The notes: a model not told the origin generated them from the letters alone. A stretch of 64,000 nt of DNA from Pseudomonas sp. S06B 330 (GCF_002845275.2 NZ_CP088149.1:124001-188000), one strand, 5' to 3'; positions 35,770 through 45,526 are shown, numbered from the stretch's first letter. A program made the numbers and translations.

Positions 35770-36108
35770 TTTTCACATCACTGACAAAATATTGGAGTTT
35801 CGGCTTCCAGTGGAACTGATTAACGTTCGTTGCGCTGAGCAGTCGATAGGATTCCACATTTAGAACGACCTAAAACCGTAATCCATCTATATATTAAGAA
35901 GTACTGAGGATTTTTTGTAAAGGCTCCGGATTTTGCAATTTTGTGAAAATCTATGCATTCTTGGATAAACAAGATGTATTTACAGGTGGCGAAGATTTTC
36001 TTCTTTCTTGTGGGAAATTTCCCACAGCACATGCAGGAACGGGCTGAAAGCTTTTGTACGAAAAATCGCTGAAGATAGTGTTATCCACCTTTTTTCAGAC
36101 AGTCTTTC
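35770..36108. promoter_or_regulatory. AT-rich divergent rocA1/rocR promoter region
   Basis: A 339-bp AT-rich gap. It contains the 18-bp perfect palindrome TGTGGGAAATTTCCCACA (36009-36026) and a near-DnaA box TTATCCACC (36081-36089). A 70-codon minus-strand reading here (36032-35820) lacks family features and is not called. Confidence 0.55.
36009..36026. promoter_or_regulatory. 18-bp perfect palindrome, candidate operator
   Basis: TGTGGGAAATTTCCCACA, centred 91 bases before the rocR start. It resembles the inverted heptads recognised by BvgA-type regulators, so autoregulation by the divergent RocA1-like protein is a plausible guess. Confidence 0.5.
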
Positions 36109-37311
36109 ATGCCCAAAATCCGCATATTGGTACTTGAGGACCAGCCCTTTCAGAGACTGGTTGCTGTCTCGGCGTTAAGGAAAGCCGAAATCGGCCAGGT
36201 TTATGAGGCGGCCGACGGAGACGAAGCACTTGCGGCCCTCAAAGCCAGTGGTGGGGTCGATGTGGCCATTTGTGATCTGCACATGAGCGGCATGGATGGC
36301 CTGACATTTTTGCATCATGCCAGTCAGAGTGGCCTGTTGAGCTCGGTAATTCTTAGCAGTGATCTGGACCCGGTCCTTCGCCAGGCTACAGCTTCGATGA
36401 TTCAGTCCCTGGGCCTGGAGTTTCTCGGTGACTTGGGTAAGCCCTTCAATCTTGGCAGGTTCAAGTCATTGCTGGAGCGCTACAGTCGCCCACAGCCACA
36501 CTTGGCCGCGCCTACAGAAAACCCTAAGCCATTATCTGTTTCAGATATCGTACGCGGCCTGAATAACGGCGAGTTCGAGGCCTACTACCAACCCAAGGTG
36601 GACCTGAGCAGCGGGCAGTTGCGCGGCGCCGAAGTATTGGCCCGCTGGAACCACCCGCAATTGGGAATTTTACCGCCCGCGCGCTTTCTTGCGGTCATGG
36701 AAGCCAACGAGCTGATTGGCCAGTTGTTCACGGCTTTGCTAGGCCAGGGAATTGCTCTGCAGCGCCAGTTGACGCACCTGCAGTACCCCGTAGAGCTGGC
36801 CTTCAACCTGCACGTCTCGCAGCTAGCATTTGTCGAGCTGGTAAACCAAGTCAGGCAATCTTTGGAGCAGTTCCAGTTGCCCGCCAGTGGCTTGTTGTTT
36901 GAAGTGACCGAGTCGGGATTGATACAAGCACCGGCCAGTAGTTTGGAAACCTTACTCAGGCTGCGGCTGCTGGGATGCGGTCTGGCCATGGACGATTTTG
37001 GGGCCGGTTACTCTTCCCTTGAGCGGCTATGCGAGTTTCCGTTCAGCCAGATCAAGCTTGACGCCTCTTTCGTTCGCAAACTGGACTTTCAGCCGCGAAG
37101 CAAAGCAATCATCCGTAGCGCCGTAACGCTCGCCGAAGCTCTTGGACTGTCGTTGGTGGTCGAGGGCGTAGAAACGCAGGAACAGGTACAACTGTTACTC
37201 GGTCTTGGCTGTACCTTAGCCCAGGGTTTTCTCTTCGCCCGTCCGATGCCCGGCAAGCATTTTATCTCCTACTGCCAAGACCAAAATATTAAAATGCATA
37301 AGCCAAATTGA
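36109..37311 (+). CDS. rocR: REC-EAL cyclic-di-GMP phosphodiesterase RocR
   Basis: A 400-residue response regulator with an EAL output. The receiver domain (1-125) has Asp11 and phosphoacceptor Asp56 in AICDLHMSGMDG. The EAL domain (about 150-395) has the motif as EVL at Glu175, Asp295-Asp296 (MDDFGAGYSS), the IKLDASF lysine and Glu352 (VVEGVE); these numbers coincide with the catalytic residues of P. aeruginosa RocR, so it should hydrolyse c-di-GMP. RocR antagonises RocA1 in the RocS1 system. It is followed by the hybrid kinase 132 bp downstream. Confidence 0.93.
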   Translation: MPKIRILVLEDQPFQRLVAVSALRKAEIGQVYEAADGDEALAALKASGGVDVAICDLHMSGMDGLTFLHHASQSGLLSSVILSSDLDPVLRQATASMIQSLGLEFLGDLGKPFNLGRFKSLLERYSRPQPHLAAPTENPKPLSVSDIVRGLNNGEFEAYYQPKVDLSSGQLRGAEVLARWNHPQLGILPPARFLAVMEANELIGQLFTALLGQGIALQRQLTHLQYPVELAFNLHVSQLAFVELVNQVRQSLEQFQLPASGLLFEVTESGLIQAPASSLETLLRLRLLGCGLAMDDFGAGYSSLERLCEFPFSQIKLDASFVRKLDFQPRSKAIIRSAVTLAEALGLSLVVEGVETQEQVQLLLGLGCTLAQGFLFARPMPGKHFISYCQDQNIKMHKPN

Positions 37312-37443
37312 TCCCGAGTGAGGGAAAATGACTCGGTCGCCGGACAATTATGGTTGTCAGTAGCTTCTGCGAGCGCCTCGTACATTTCACTCTTGCCTGA
37401 ACTAGCTTACTAGCAGTTCCCCGCTCCAACCAGGTAGTCCCAA

Positions 37444-40400
37444 TTGTCTGCTTTGCCTATTTTCAATCGCTTACGGCGAATTTTGCTCCTGGCTTGCCTT
37501 GGGCTGTTTAGCAGCCTCGTTTGGGCCAAAGACGCTACATTCCAGCAGCTCAACATCAACAGTCGAATGACTATCGGTTCAACTGAAATAGAGCTAGAGG
37601 GAAGTGACTGGCATTGGCTGCGGCAAAAACAGCGATTGGTGTTAGGGGTGTCGGCATCGCGCTTTCCGCCCTATGACAACCTCTATAGCAACCAGGACTA
37701 CGAAGGTATCACCGCCGACTACTTCGCCTTGGCCGGCCGACTGCTGAATATCGAGTTGCAAGTAGTCACTGTACCTGACAGGGCCACCGGGCTCGCACTC
37801 CTGGCCTCGGGAAAGATAGACCTGCTAGGCAGCTCAAACAGCTTTGAACGGCGCGATCCGTCGGTGGTACTCAGTAAACCTTATGTTAAGGATCGGCCGG
37901 CACTGTTCAGGCGCCAAGGCGAAATGCGTAGTTTCCCCAAAGACTTGAATGGATTGACGATCGTCACGCCCGTTGACTACATTCAACTGGCCGAGTTACA
38001 GAGTCGTTTCCCTACGGCACACATAAAGCCGATGAAGTCGCACCTGGAGGCCATGGCTGAGCTGGCGTTTGGCAGGGCTGACCTGTATCTAGGTGATAAC
38101 CTCTCTGCATTCAATATGATCAACCAGAGCTTCTACAATGAAGTGCGTTTCGAGCGCTTGCTCGACCTGGATACTGCTGGTTTCAGCTTTGCCATCAATA
38201 AAAGTAATCCGCGCTTGCGGCGTATCATCGATCGGGTGATTGATACGCTGGGAGAGGACCGGCAACAAGCCATCGTCAAACTCTGGACCGGCGGTGATGT
38301 CGCTCTGGCAGAAGGTAAGCTGGCACTGACTCCTCAGGAAAAGCGCTGGATCGATCGCCATCCGAAAGTGCGCCTGGTGATCAACGACGATCTGGCGCCC
38401 ATCGCTTACTACAACACCGATGGCAACTTCAGCGGCATCGTCGCCGATTTGCTGGTGATGATTTCCATGCGCACCGGCCTGCAATTTGAGGTGCAACGCA
38501 GCGCCAGTTTCACCAACATCATGAAGGCCCTCAAGAATAAGCAGGCAGACCTGGGAATTTTGACTGCCAGCCCTGATCGGGAGGCGTTCCTACGCTTTAG
38601 CCGCCCATTTGGCGTGACCACGTTCTCGCTGGTGACAAGCGCCAAATCCTCCAATGCTGCCGTCGATCTCGCGAGCCTGCAAGGCAAACGTTTGGCAATT
38701 GCCGAGGGGCATGTGCTGTTCAACAAGATCGCTGAGGAATTTCCACAGATCCGATTAGTCTCTACTTCCACTTCGATCGACGCACTGAGCCTGGTCAACG
38801 ATGGTGAGGCCGATGCGGCACTCATGTCTTTGAGTGTTGCACGCTACTACGTGGCGCGGCTCTATGAGCAAGAGCTCAAAGTTGCCAATATCATTGATAA
38901 CGGTCAGGCAAGCGGTTCCTTTGCCATGAGCCGCAGCGAAACCGAACTGCAGTCCATATTGGACAAGGCTTTGCAGAGTATTCCACCAGACCAATTGAGC
39001 GAAGTGTCCAATCGCTGGCGAGCCAACGCCTCTATGAGCGGGCAGAACTGGCGAGACTATCGGGGAGTAATCGCCGCCATCGTAGCCGGCGCCATGTTGA
39101 TAGCATTGATGGCGTTGGGTTTGATCTTTCTATTACGTCGTCAGATCATCAAACGTGCCGCCAGCGAACAGACATTACGTGCACAGCTGACACTCATGCA
39201 GACCTTGACCGACGGCATGCCGCACCCGGTGTATGTGCGCGACCGTGAAGGTCGTATGCTGTCGTGCAACCACAGCTATTTGCAGGCGACAGGGCTGTCC
39301 CTGGACCAGGTGCTGGGACAGACTGTCGAGCAGATCATTGATAGCTATAGTGCCTCGATCCCCGATCTACACGGTAGTTACTTGATAGCTATGGATGAAG
39401 ATCGCGTCATCAGCGGTTCATGTGTCGTTGAACTTAGCGGGAAAACGCTGTGGATCGAGCACTGGATTCAACCCTTCCATGATAGCTCTGGAGCGGTTAA
39501 TGGCGTGAACTGTGGCTGGCTGGACATTACAGAACATCGCCGGATGATGGATGAGCTGGAAACCGCGAAGAATATCGCTGATGAAGCCAGCCGCACCAAA
39601 ACTACCTTTTTGGCTTCGATGAGTCATGAAATTCGTACACCAATGAACGCGGTGATCGGAATTCTTGAGCTGGTACTCAAACGAAGTGAGCAAGGCACCT
39701 TTGATCAGGCCAGCATCGAGATTGCGTACTCATCGGCCAAGAGCCTGTTGGGGTTGATCGGTGACATTCTCGACATCGCCCGCATCGAGTCCGGACGCTT
39801 GAGCTTGTCACCAAAGCGGGCCAACCTTCGAGAGTTGATGGAATCGGTGGTGCTGGTGTTCGAAAGCCTGTCCTTACAGAAGGGCTTGGATTTACAACTG
39901 GATATCGACTCCAGCACCCACTGCGATGTCTGGATTGATCCGCTGCGCTTCAAACAGGTGTTGTCCAACCTCCTGAGCAACGCCATCAAGTTCACCGACG
40001 AAGGCAGTGTCAAAGTAAACCTCAGAGGTGAAATCATCGAGCAGGGGCGCATCAATGTGTACCTACAGATCGAAGACACCGGCATCGGCATATCGGCCGA
40101 AGATCAAAAAAAGCTGTTCAAGCCATTTTCCCAGGCTGCCGACGGTGTCCACAAAGGTCAGGAGGGTGCCGGTCTAGGACTGTTGATCAGCCGTTCTCTG
40201 TGTGAACTCATGGGAGGTCGCCTGGCCATGACCAGTACCCGTGGCAAAGGTACGCTTGTTCAAGTCGAACTGCTGGTCAACGTCCTTGAGCCAGTCGAGA
40301 CTCATCCGATAGATAGCGTCAAACCACTATCAGAAATCAGGCAGTGCTGGAGGGTGCTAGTAGTAGATGATCACGCTATCAACCGGGAAATCCTACGCCA

Positions 40401-41124
40401 GCAGATGAACTTCCTTGGGCACGTAGTGACGGAGGCCGACAATGGCTCGGTGGCTTTGGACAAGTGGCGTAAGGGCGACTTTGATGTAGTGCTGACCGAC
40501 TGTCACATGCCTCTGTTGAGCGGCCCGGAACTGGCCATAGCGATACGTCAGGAAGAGAGTGAACAACAACGCCCAGCCTGCGTGATTGTCGGTCTCACCG
40601 CCGATGCTCAGCCCGAAGAACTAGAGCGTAGTATTCAGGCCGGTATGAACGATTGCTTGATCAAGCCAGTAGGGCTGGATCAACTCGCGGAACGCATCAC
40701 CAGCATTTACCGAGTGGTTCGGCAAAACGCTGATGCCCAACCGATCAGTATGTCGTTGCCTGCGTTGTACTTTGATCAGACTGTACTGTTTGATCTTGCG
40801 CCATTGGTGGAACTCACTAACGGCGACCCCACGTTGATCAAGCATCTTGTCGACCAGCTGTTGGCCAGCAATCGCAAGGACTTGGAGGAATTGATCCAGA
40901 TGGTTGAGGATCAGGACCGCGCTGGTTTGTCGGAACTTGGACACAGGTTAAAAGGCGCTGCTCGAGTGGTGACCGCCAACCGGTTGATCACCTGCTGCTC
41001 ACACTTGGAGCAGGTCTGCACTCGCCAAGATCAGCCTTACGAGGTTCTGTTGGAAGTAAGTGATTCAGTTGAACAGGCGATCTTTGAACTGGAACAAGCG
41101 TTGGCAAACCTCCCCTCAGATTGA
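37444..41124 (+). CDS. rocS1: BvgS/RocS1-like unorthodox hybrid sensor kinase
   Basis: A 1,226-residue membrane kinase. Signal peptide (residues 1-28, RRILLLACLGLFSSLVWA), two periplasmic SBP_bac_3 Venus-flytrap domains (about 55-280 and 290-525), membrane helix near 540-565, a PAS domain (about 590-695), HisKA with His728 in SMSHEIRTPMNAVIG, HATPase (about 815-930), receiver with Asp1019 (VVLTDCHMP) and Hpt with His1167 (LGHRLKGAARV). The full phosphorelay set matches RocS1/BvgS. The start is TTG with a weak site nearby; a slightly different start is possible. It presumably phosphorylates RocA1 and RocR. The adjacent fimbrial operon is a probable target. Confidence 0.9.
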   Translation: MSALPIFNRLRRILLLACLGLFSSLVWAKDATFQQLNINSRMTIGSTEIELEGSDWHWLRQKQRLVLGVSASRFPPYDNLYSNQDYEGITADYFALAGRLLNIELQVVTVPDRATGLALLASGKIDLLGSSNSFERRDPSVVLSKPYVKDRPALFRRQGEMRSFPKDLNGLTIVTPVDYIQLAELQSRFPTAHIKPMKSHLEAMAELAFGRADLYLGDNLSAFNMINQSFYNEVRFERLLDLDTAGFSFAINKSNPRLRRIIDRVIDTLGEDRQQAIVKLWTGGDVALAEGKLALTPQEKRWIDRHPKVRLVINDDLAPIAYYNTDGNFSGIVADLLVMISMRTGLQFEVQRSASFTNIMKALKNKQADLGILTASPDREAFLRFSRPFGVTTFSLVTSAKSSNAAVDLASLQGKRLAIAEGHVLFNKIAEEFPQIRLVSTSTSIDALSLVNDGEADAALMSLSVARYYVARLYEQELKVANIIDNGQASGSFAMSRSETELQSILDKALQSIPPDQLSEVSNRWRANASMSGQNWRDYRGVIAAIVAGAMLIALMALGLIFLLRRQIIKRAASEQTLRAQLTLMQTLTDGMPHPVYVRDREGRMLSCNHSYLQATGLSLDQVLGQTVEQIIDSYSASIPDLHGSYLIAMDEDRVISGSCVVELSGKTLWIEHWIQPFHDSSGAVNGVNCGWLDITEHRRMMDELETAKNIADEASRTKTTFLASMSHEIRTPMNAVIGILELVLKRSEQGTFDQASIEIAYSSAKSLLGLIGDILDIARIESGRLSLSPKRANLRELMESVVLVFESLSLQKGLDLQLDIDSSTHCDVWIDPLRFKQVLSNLLSNAIKFTDEGSVKVNLRGEIIEQGRINVYLQIEDTGIGISAEDQKKLFKPFSQAADGVHKGQEGAGLGLLISRSLCELMGGRLAMTSTRGKGTLVQVELLVNVLEPVETHPIDSVKPLSEIRQCWRVLVVDDHAINREILRQQMNFLGHVVTEADNGSVALDKWRKGDFDVVLTDCHMPLLSGPELAIAIRQEESEQQRPACVIVGLTADAQPEELERSIQAGMNDCLIKPVGLDQLAERITSIYRVVRQNADAQPISMSLPALYFDQTVLFDLAPLVELTNGDPTLIKHLVDQLLASNRKDLEELIQMVEDQDRAGLSELGHRLKGAARVVTANRLITCCSHLEQVCTRQDQPYEVLLEVSDSVEQAIFELEQALANLPSD

Positions 41125-41407
41125 GTCTGGCTATGTCTTTCATGCTGGCCCGCGTTGGCTGAAACGGGCCTCAGATCGCCTGTTCAGCCAGTGGCCTCTC
41201 CTCTTTCGAGTTGTTTCGCTGTTTTAGATCTCAGGTTAAGAATTACATACTGGCCTGTAGGAATCGTCCCACTAAGCTGTAGGAGCGGCCCTCTTAGAAC
41301 CCGTTGTTCGAATCTTTAGTATTGAAACCCGTGCGATCACTCTTCCGTTACTCCAAGGAGGCTTCATGTGACGCACTGCTCCCCCGGTTTTAAATTAAGG
41401 ATGAAGA
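41125..41407. promoter_or_regulatory. Regulatory region upstream of the fimbrial operon
   Basis: A 283-bp gap before the major pilin. A GGCCCG (41148) / CGGGCC (41165) hairpin may end the kinase transcript. It includes the tandem repeat listed separately and a TTAAGGATGAAGA ribosome binding region just before the pilin ATG. Confidence 0.5.
41255..41297. repeat. Two tandem imperfect copies beginning CTGTAGGA
   Basis: Adjacent 22- and 21-base units (41255-41276 and 41277-41297) both begin CTGTAGGA and end with CTAAG/CTTAG. TGTAGGA resembles half-sites of EvgA/RcsB-type regulators, suggesting a RocA1 operator about 110-150 bp before the pilin gene. The second unit also resembles the start of the Pseudomonas REP sequence (GTAGGAGCGG), so a decayed REP is an alternative. 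Confidence 0.5.
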
Positions 41408-41971
41408 ATGAAATTCCATAAAACTCCTCTGGCAATGTTGGCTGCTTTGGTACTGGCTAGCGGCGCCGCTTATGCTGAAGACACTGTAACTCCGCCCGCA
41501 GCAGCTTCTGCAGTCGGTGGTAGTGGCAAAGTCAACTTTGTCGGTAGCATTATCGACGCGCCATGCTCGCTGGATGCAGAAAGCAAGGACCAGACTGTTC
41601 GCATGGATGAAATCTCCAACAAAACGCTGGCAGACCAAGGCGAATCGTCGATGCAGAGCTTCAACATTGAGCTCAAGCAGTGCGATATCAGCAAACTGAA
41701 GAAGGTCAAGGTCACCTTCGGTGGCGACGCCGACCTGACCGACCCGACTCTTCTGGGTATCGCCGGTTCGGCAAAAGGCGCAGGCATTGCTCTGACCAAC
41801 GGTTCCGGTGCTCAAGTCAAGCTGGGTGAAGCGTCTGCAGCCCGTACCCTGCTGGAAGGCAACAACACCCTGGCATTCGGCGCCTTCCTGCGTGGTACCA
41901 CCGCTAAAGACGTAGCGGTTACCCCAGGCGAATTCACCGCCACTGCCAACTTCATGCTGGCTTACGAATAA
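41408..41971 (+). CDS. Major fimbrial subunit (type 1 pilin family)
   Basis: A 187-residue pilin with a Sec signal peptide (MKFHKTPLAMLAALVLASGAAYA, cleaved near residue 23). The Ig-like pilin fold is shown by GKVNFVGSIIDAPCSL with the first cysteine, a second cysteine in LKQCDI, and the C-terminal TATANFMLAYE with the penultimate tyrosine of subunits bound by the chaperone. The GxxGxxxVxxxCxL pattern fits the FimA/CupA1 group. It is translated after a good Shine-Dalgarno and is separated from the usher by strong hairpins, which fits higher expression than the downstream genes. Confidence 0.92.
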   Translation: MKFHKTPLAMLAALVLASGAAYAEDTVTPPAAASAVGGSGKVNFVGSIIDAPCSLDAESKDQTVRMDEISNKTLADQGESSMQSFNIELKQCDISKLKKVKVTFGGDADLTDPTLLGIAGSAKGAGIALTNGSGAQVKLGEASAARTLLEGNNTLAFGAFLRGTTAKDVAVTPGEFTATANFMLAYE

Positions 41972-42257
41972 AGCAACCGCCGAGAGCGTGCGCTCTCTCC
42001 TAGGTTGTGATTTTCAATAATATCGAGACTTTACAGTCTCGATATTATTAATCCTTTCAATTTGGCCGCATCGGCAAACTATAAAAGTTTTTATCAACAT
42101 ATATTCACATGCCGAGCATTAGCGCCGACCGTGACTAAGTTAGCTCGCCCCGTATTTTCGTACTTTTACTTTGCCACGTGCCGAGCATGAAGTTATTTAG
42201 TTGCCGTCGATTGACTGGATAAACAGTCGATAACTTCCATTTTTTATTTGAATTAAT
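41972..42257. other. Pilin-usher gap with hairpins and a short direct repeat
   Basis: This 286-bp stretch holds no gene. It has the GAGAGCG/CGCTCTC hairpin (41982-41997), the long perfect hairpin (42016-42049), and a direct repeat TGCCGAGCAT at 42110-42119 and 42179-42188. The region is AT-rich and may contain a secondary promoter for the usher. Confidence 0.5.
42016..42049 (+). terminator. Perfect 15-bp hairpin between pilin and usher genes
   Basis: AATAATATCGAGACT pairs fully with AGTCTCGATATTATT around a TTAC loop. No long T tract follows, so it is better read as a 3'-end stabiliser or attenuator of the major pilin mRNA than a simple rho-independent terminator. Confidence 0.6.
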
Positions 42258-44714
42258 ATGACTGCAGGCAAGATCACTCTTTCGCTGGGGGTACTGATCA
42301 GTTCACTGGCTTTGCCGCTGACGTCCTTGGCCGTCGACTTCAACCTCGACGTCATGGATGTGGACGAGCGCGGCAGCATCGACCTCAGCCGTTTCAAAAC
42401 GGCGAACTACGTCATGCCCGGCGAGTACCTGATGGGTATTCAGGTCAATGATCGAAAACTCGCGGAACGCAGCCTGCATTTCTATGCCACAGACCCGGAC
42501 GCTACTACTACCCGGGTTTGCGTGCCCATGTCCCAGGCACCCAGCCTGGGCCTGAAAGAAGACATTCTGAAAAAGCTCGCCAGCTGGCATGGCGAGGACA
42601 ACTGTGCGGATCTGGAAAGTATTCAAGGCTTGCGGCTAACGCCTGACATGGAGCACAGCGTGCTGCGCTTGAGTGTTCCACAGGCCTGGATGGAGTATCG
42701 CGATCCTAACTGGAGCCCGATCAGTGAATGGGATGAAGGCATCCCCGGTTTCATTCTGGACTACAACCTTAACTCCTCGTTAAGCCAGTACAGCAGCTCC
42801 GGCACCACCCGCCAGATCAGCGGTAACGGCACCATGGGCTTCAACGCGGGCGCATGGCGTCTGCGCGGCGACTTTCAGGGCAGCAGCTCGCAGTCCCGTG
42901 CCTATAAGAGTCAGGACTTTTCCTGGAGCAGCTTCTATGCCTATCGCCCCCTGCCACGGCAAGGGGCAAAGCTGATGGTTGGTGAAGTCAACCTGAACTC
43001 GAAACTGTTCGACTCCTTCCGCTACCAGGGCATCAACTTGGCCACCGACGATCAAATGCTGCCGCCGAGCCTGCGCGGCTATGCCCCGGAAGTCGTGGGC
43101 GTAGCCAAAGGTAACGCACGGGTTACGGTGCGCCAGGATGATCGCGTGCTCTATGAAACCACGGTGCCACCGGGGCCCTTTCGCATTCGCGACATTAATA
43201 GCGCGGTCAGCGGCAAGCTGGACATCGAGATCAGCGAGGATGATGGCAGCACCCAGAGCTACCAGACCGAAACGGCAAACGTCCCTTACCTGAGTCGGCC
43301 GGGATATTTTCGCTACAACATGACAGTGGGCCGGCCGTCCAGCTATGACCGGGAAGACACCGGACCGACCTTTGCCGCCGGCGAAATGTCCTGGGGCATG
43401 AACAGCGACTGGTCGCTGTTCGGTGGCAGCCTGCTGACCCAAGACTACACCGCGGTCGCTGGCGGTATTGGCCGCAACCTCCATGAGTTTGGCGTGGTGT
43501 CTGTGGACGTCACCCACACCAACGCAGAAGTCCCTGAGCGTGGTGAACTGCGCGGTAGCTCCCTGCGCCTGAACTATGCGAAGCGCTTTGATGAATACGA
43601 CAGCGAACTCAACTTTGCCGGGTATCGCTTCTCCCAGCGTCAGTTCATGACCATGGATGACTTTCTCAACGCGCGTAATAACGATGGCGTCCAGCGCAAC
43701 AGCAAAACCGCCTATACCCTACTGGCCAGCAAGTCGTTCCGCGACCTGGGCTTCAGCACCCACGTGTCCTACACCCATGAGAATTACTGGGATCAAAGCT
43801 CCAGCGAAAACGTGAGTGCTTACTTGAGCCGCTACTTCGATGTGGGTAGGTTCAAAGGCCTCTCCATGACCCTGTCTTTGAATCGGACCCGTAACAATTG
43901 GGAGTCCGACAATAGCCTGTCGCTGTCGTTGACCCTGCCCTTTGGTGACGGTCAACGTATCGGTTACGACGCCTACGCCAGCAGAGGTGGGGTGCGTCAC
44001 GGCGCCAGCTACTCGAAATACACGCCAGATCACAACTACCAGATCCGCGGTACCACTGGGCTCGATGGTGACGGTATTCAGGGTTACTACAGCCAGCATA
44101 CCGCTCAGGCCGACTACAGCCTCAACGGCAGTTACCGCGAGAACGGCAGCCAAAGTGTCGGCCTGTCCGTGCGCGGGGGGGCTACCGTCACGGCCAAAGG
44201 CGCGGCCTTGCACCCACCTGCGCTCAACGGCGGCACGCGGATCATGCTCGACACTGACGGTGTTGCCGGGGTGCCGCTGCAAAATGGTGAGACCCGCACC
44301 AACGCCATGGGGGTGGCGGTATTGCCAACCTTCAACAGCTATTACCGTACCGATGTTCAGATCGACCTGAATCGCCTGCCCGATGACATGGACGCGAGCA
44401 AATCGGTTACCGAAGCCACCTTGACTGAAGGCGCCATTGGTTATCGCAAGCTCACCGTGATTCAGGGCAAAAAGGCAATGGTTACCCTGAAATTGCCAGA
44501 TGGCTCATACCCACCTTTCGGTGCCAGCCTGCTGGATGCATCCGGGCGTGAAGTCGCGATTGTCGCCGACAGTGGGTTCGCCTATCTCACCGGTATCAAT
44601 ACCAACTCCGAGTTCCAAGTGGTCTGGGGCCGCAACAAACGCTGCAACCTCAACCTGCCCGACAACCTGCAGTCGGAGCAGCGCTACACCCTGCTCTGCC
44701 AACCCCAATCCTGA
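42258..44714 (+). CDS. Fimbrial outer membrane usher protein
   Basis: An 818-residue usher with a signal peptide (about 1-25). The periplasmic N-domain starts VDFNLDVMDVDERGSIDLSR. The 24-stranded barrel and plug follow, with GNARVTVRQDDRVLYETTVP and PGPFRIRDINSA typical of the FimD/PapC plug, and ends with two carboxy-terminal domains, the last with QCxL-like CNLNLPDNL. It receives chaperone-subunit complexes and secretes the pilus. Slightly shorter than FimD (about 870). Weak ribosome binding site. Confidence 0.95.
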   Translation: MTAGKITLSLGVLISSLALPLTSLAVDFNLDVMDVDERGSIDLSRFKTANYVMPGEYLMGIQVNDRKLAERSLHFYATDPDATTTRVCVPMSQAPSLGLKEDILKKLASWHGEDNCADLESIQGLRLTPDMEHSVLRLSVPQAWMEYRDPNWSPISEWDEGIPGFILDYNLNSSLSQYSSSGTTRQISGNGTMGFNAGAWRLRGDFQGSSSQSRAYKSQDFSWSSFYAYRPLPRQGAKLMVGEVNLNSKLFDSFRYQGINLATDDQMLPPSLRGYAPEVVGVAKGNARVTVRQDDRVLYETTVPPGPFRIRDINSAVSGKLDIEISEDDGSTQSYQTETANVPYLSRPGYFRYNMTVGRPSSYDREDTGPTFAAGEMSWGMNSDWSLFGGSLLTQDYTAVAGGIGRNLHEFGVVSVDVTHTNAEVPERGELRGSSLRLNYAKRFDEYDSELNFAGYRFSQRQFMTMDDFLNARNNDGVQRNSKTAYTLLASKSFRDLGFSTHVSYTHENYWDQSSSENVSAYLSRYFDVGRFKGLSMTLSLNRTRNNWESDNSLSLSLTLPFGDGQRIGYDAYASRGGVRHGASYSKYTPDHNYQIRGTTGLDGDGIQGYYSQHTAQADYSLNGSYRENGSQSVGLSVRGGATVTAKGAALHPPALNGGTRIMLDTDGVAGVPLQNGETRTNAMGVAVLPTFNSYYRTDVQIDLNRLPDDMDASKSVTEATLTEGAIGYRKLTVIQGKKAMVTLKLPDGSYPPFGASLLDASGREVAIVADSGFAYLTGINTNSEFQVVWGRNKRCNLNLPDNLQSEQRYTLLCQPQS

Positions 44715-44728
44715 CTTGAGGATCTTAT

Positions 44729-45472
44729 ATGCTGATCAATACGCAGTTCTTCAAATACCTGGCAGTTGCCGGATGTTTAATCGCCCCCGGGCTCGCGCCT
44801 CAGGCAGCGATTTCGCTGGACCGTACTCGGGTCATTTTCAACGGCGAAAACAAATCGTTGAGTCTCAGTATCCGTAACGACAACAAAGAGCTGCCGTTTC
44901 TGGCTCAGTCGTGGATCGAGAACGACCAGCAAAAAAAAGTAACCGGGCCGCTCATCGTTTTACCGCCTTTGCAACGGCTGGAACCGACCTCCGGTGGGCA
45001 GGTAAAAATATTGAAGTCCGCTGAAGTCGAGCAGTTGCCAAAAGACCGCGAAACCCTCTTTTACTTCAACCTGCGTGAAGTTCCCCCGCGCGCGGAAACC
45101 AGCAACACCATGCAAATCGCGCTACAAACAAAAGTCAAACTCTTCTATCGCCCGGCTAACATCGCCCCGGAACGAGGTGATATCTGGCAGGAGCGCTTGA
45201 CGGTGAAGAAAAACGGTCGTGGTTTCACTCTTGAGAACCCGACGCCCTACTACATCACCATCAACGAGATCGTCGATGCCTCGAACCTCCGTGGCGAGAC
45301 AGACTTCAGTCCGGTCATGCTTGCGCCCTTCTCCACTCTAGAGGTTGTTCCCGACGGCAAGGTCACTCAGCCGGTTTTGACCTACATCAATGACTTTGGC
45401 GGCTATCACCAACTCAAATACCGCTGTGACACCAGCACCTGCCAGTTAAACAAGGAAGCACAGAAGTCCTGA
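44729..45472 (+). CDS. Periplasmic pilus assembly chaperone
   Basis: A 247-residue PapD-like chaperone with signal peptide (about 1-27), two Ig domains, the TRVIFNGENKSLSLSIRN and KETLFYFNLREVPP-type segments (here RETLFYFNLREVPPR), and an IALQTKVKLFYRP G1-strand that donates to subunits. Positively charged residues near the start (Arg in DRTRV) and in KVKLFYRP form the carboxylate anchor. It is 14 bp after the usher, so the operon order is subunit-usher-chaperone as in Pap-type clusters. Confidence 0.95.
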   Translation: MLINTQFFKYLAVAGCLIAPGLAPQAAISLDRTRVIFNGENKSLSLSIRNDNKELPFLAQSWIENDQQKKVTGPLIVLPPLQRLEPTSGGQVKILKSAEVEQLPKDRETLFYFNLREVPPRAETSNTMQIALQTKVKLFYRPANIAPERGDIWQERLTVKKNGRGFTLENPTPYYITINEIVDASNLRGETDFSPVMLAPFSTLEVVPDGKVTQPVLTYINDFGGYHQLKYRCDTSTCQLNKEAQKS

Positions 45473-45526
45473 TCCGAAAAATGAATAACGTATTCATACA
45501 CTGTGCTGGGTTTTCAGGTTGACGCA

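Noticed and set aside
35820..36032. 70-codon minus-strand reading between rocA1 and rocR
   Set aside because: AT-rich regulatory gap; reading crosses the 18-bp palindrome and lacks a start site or family.
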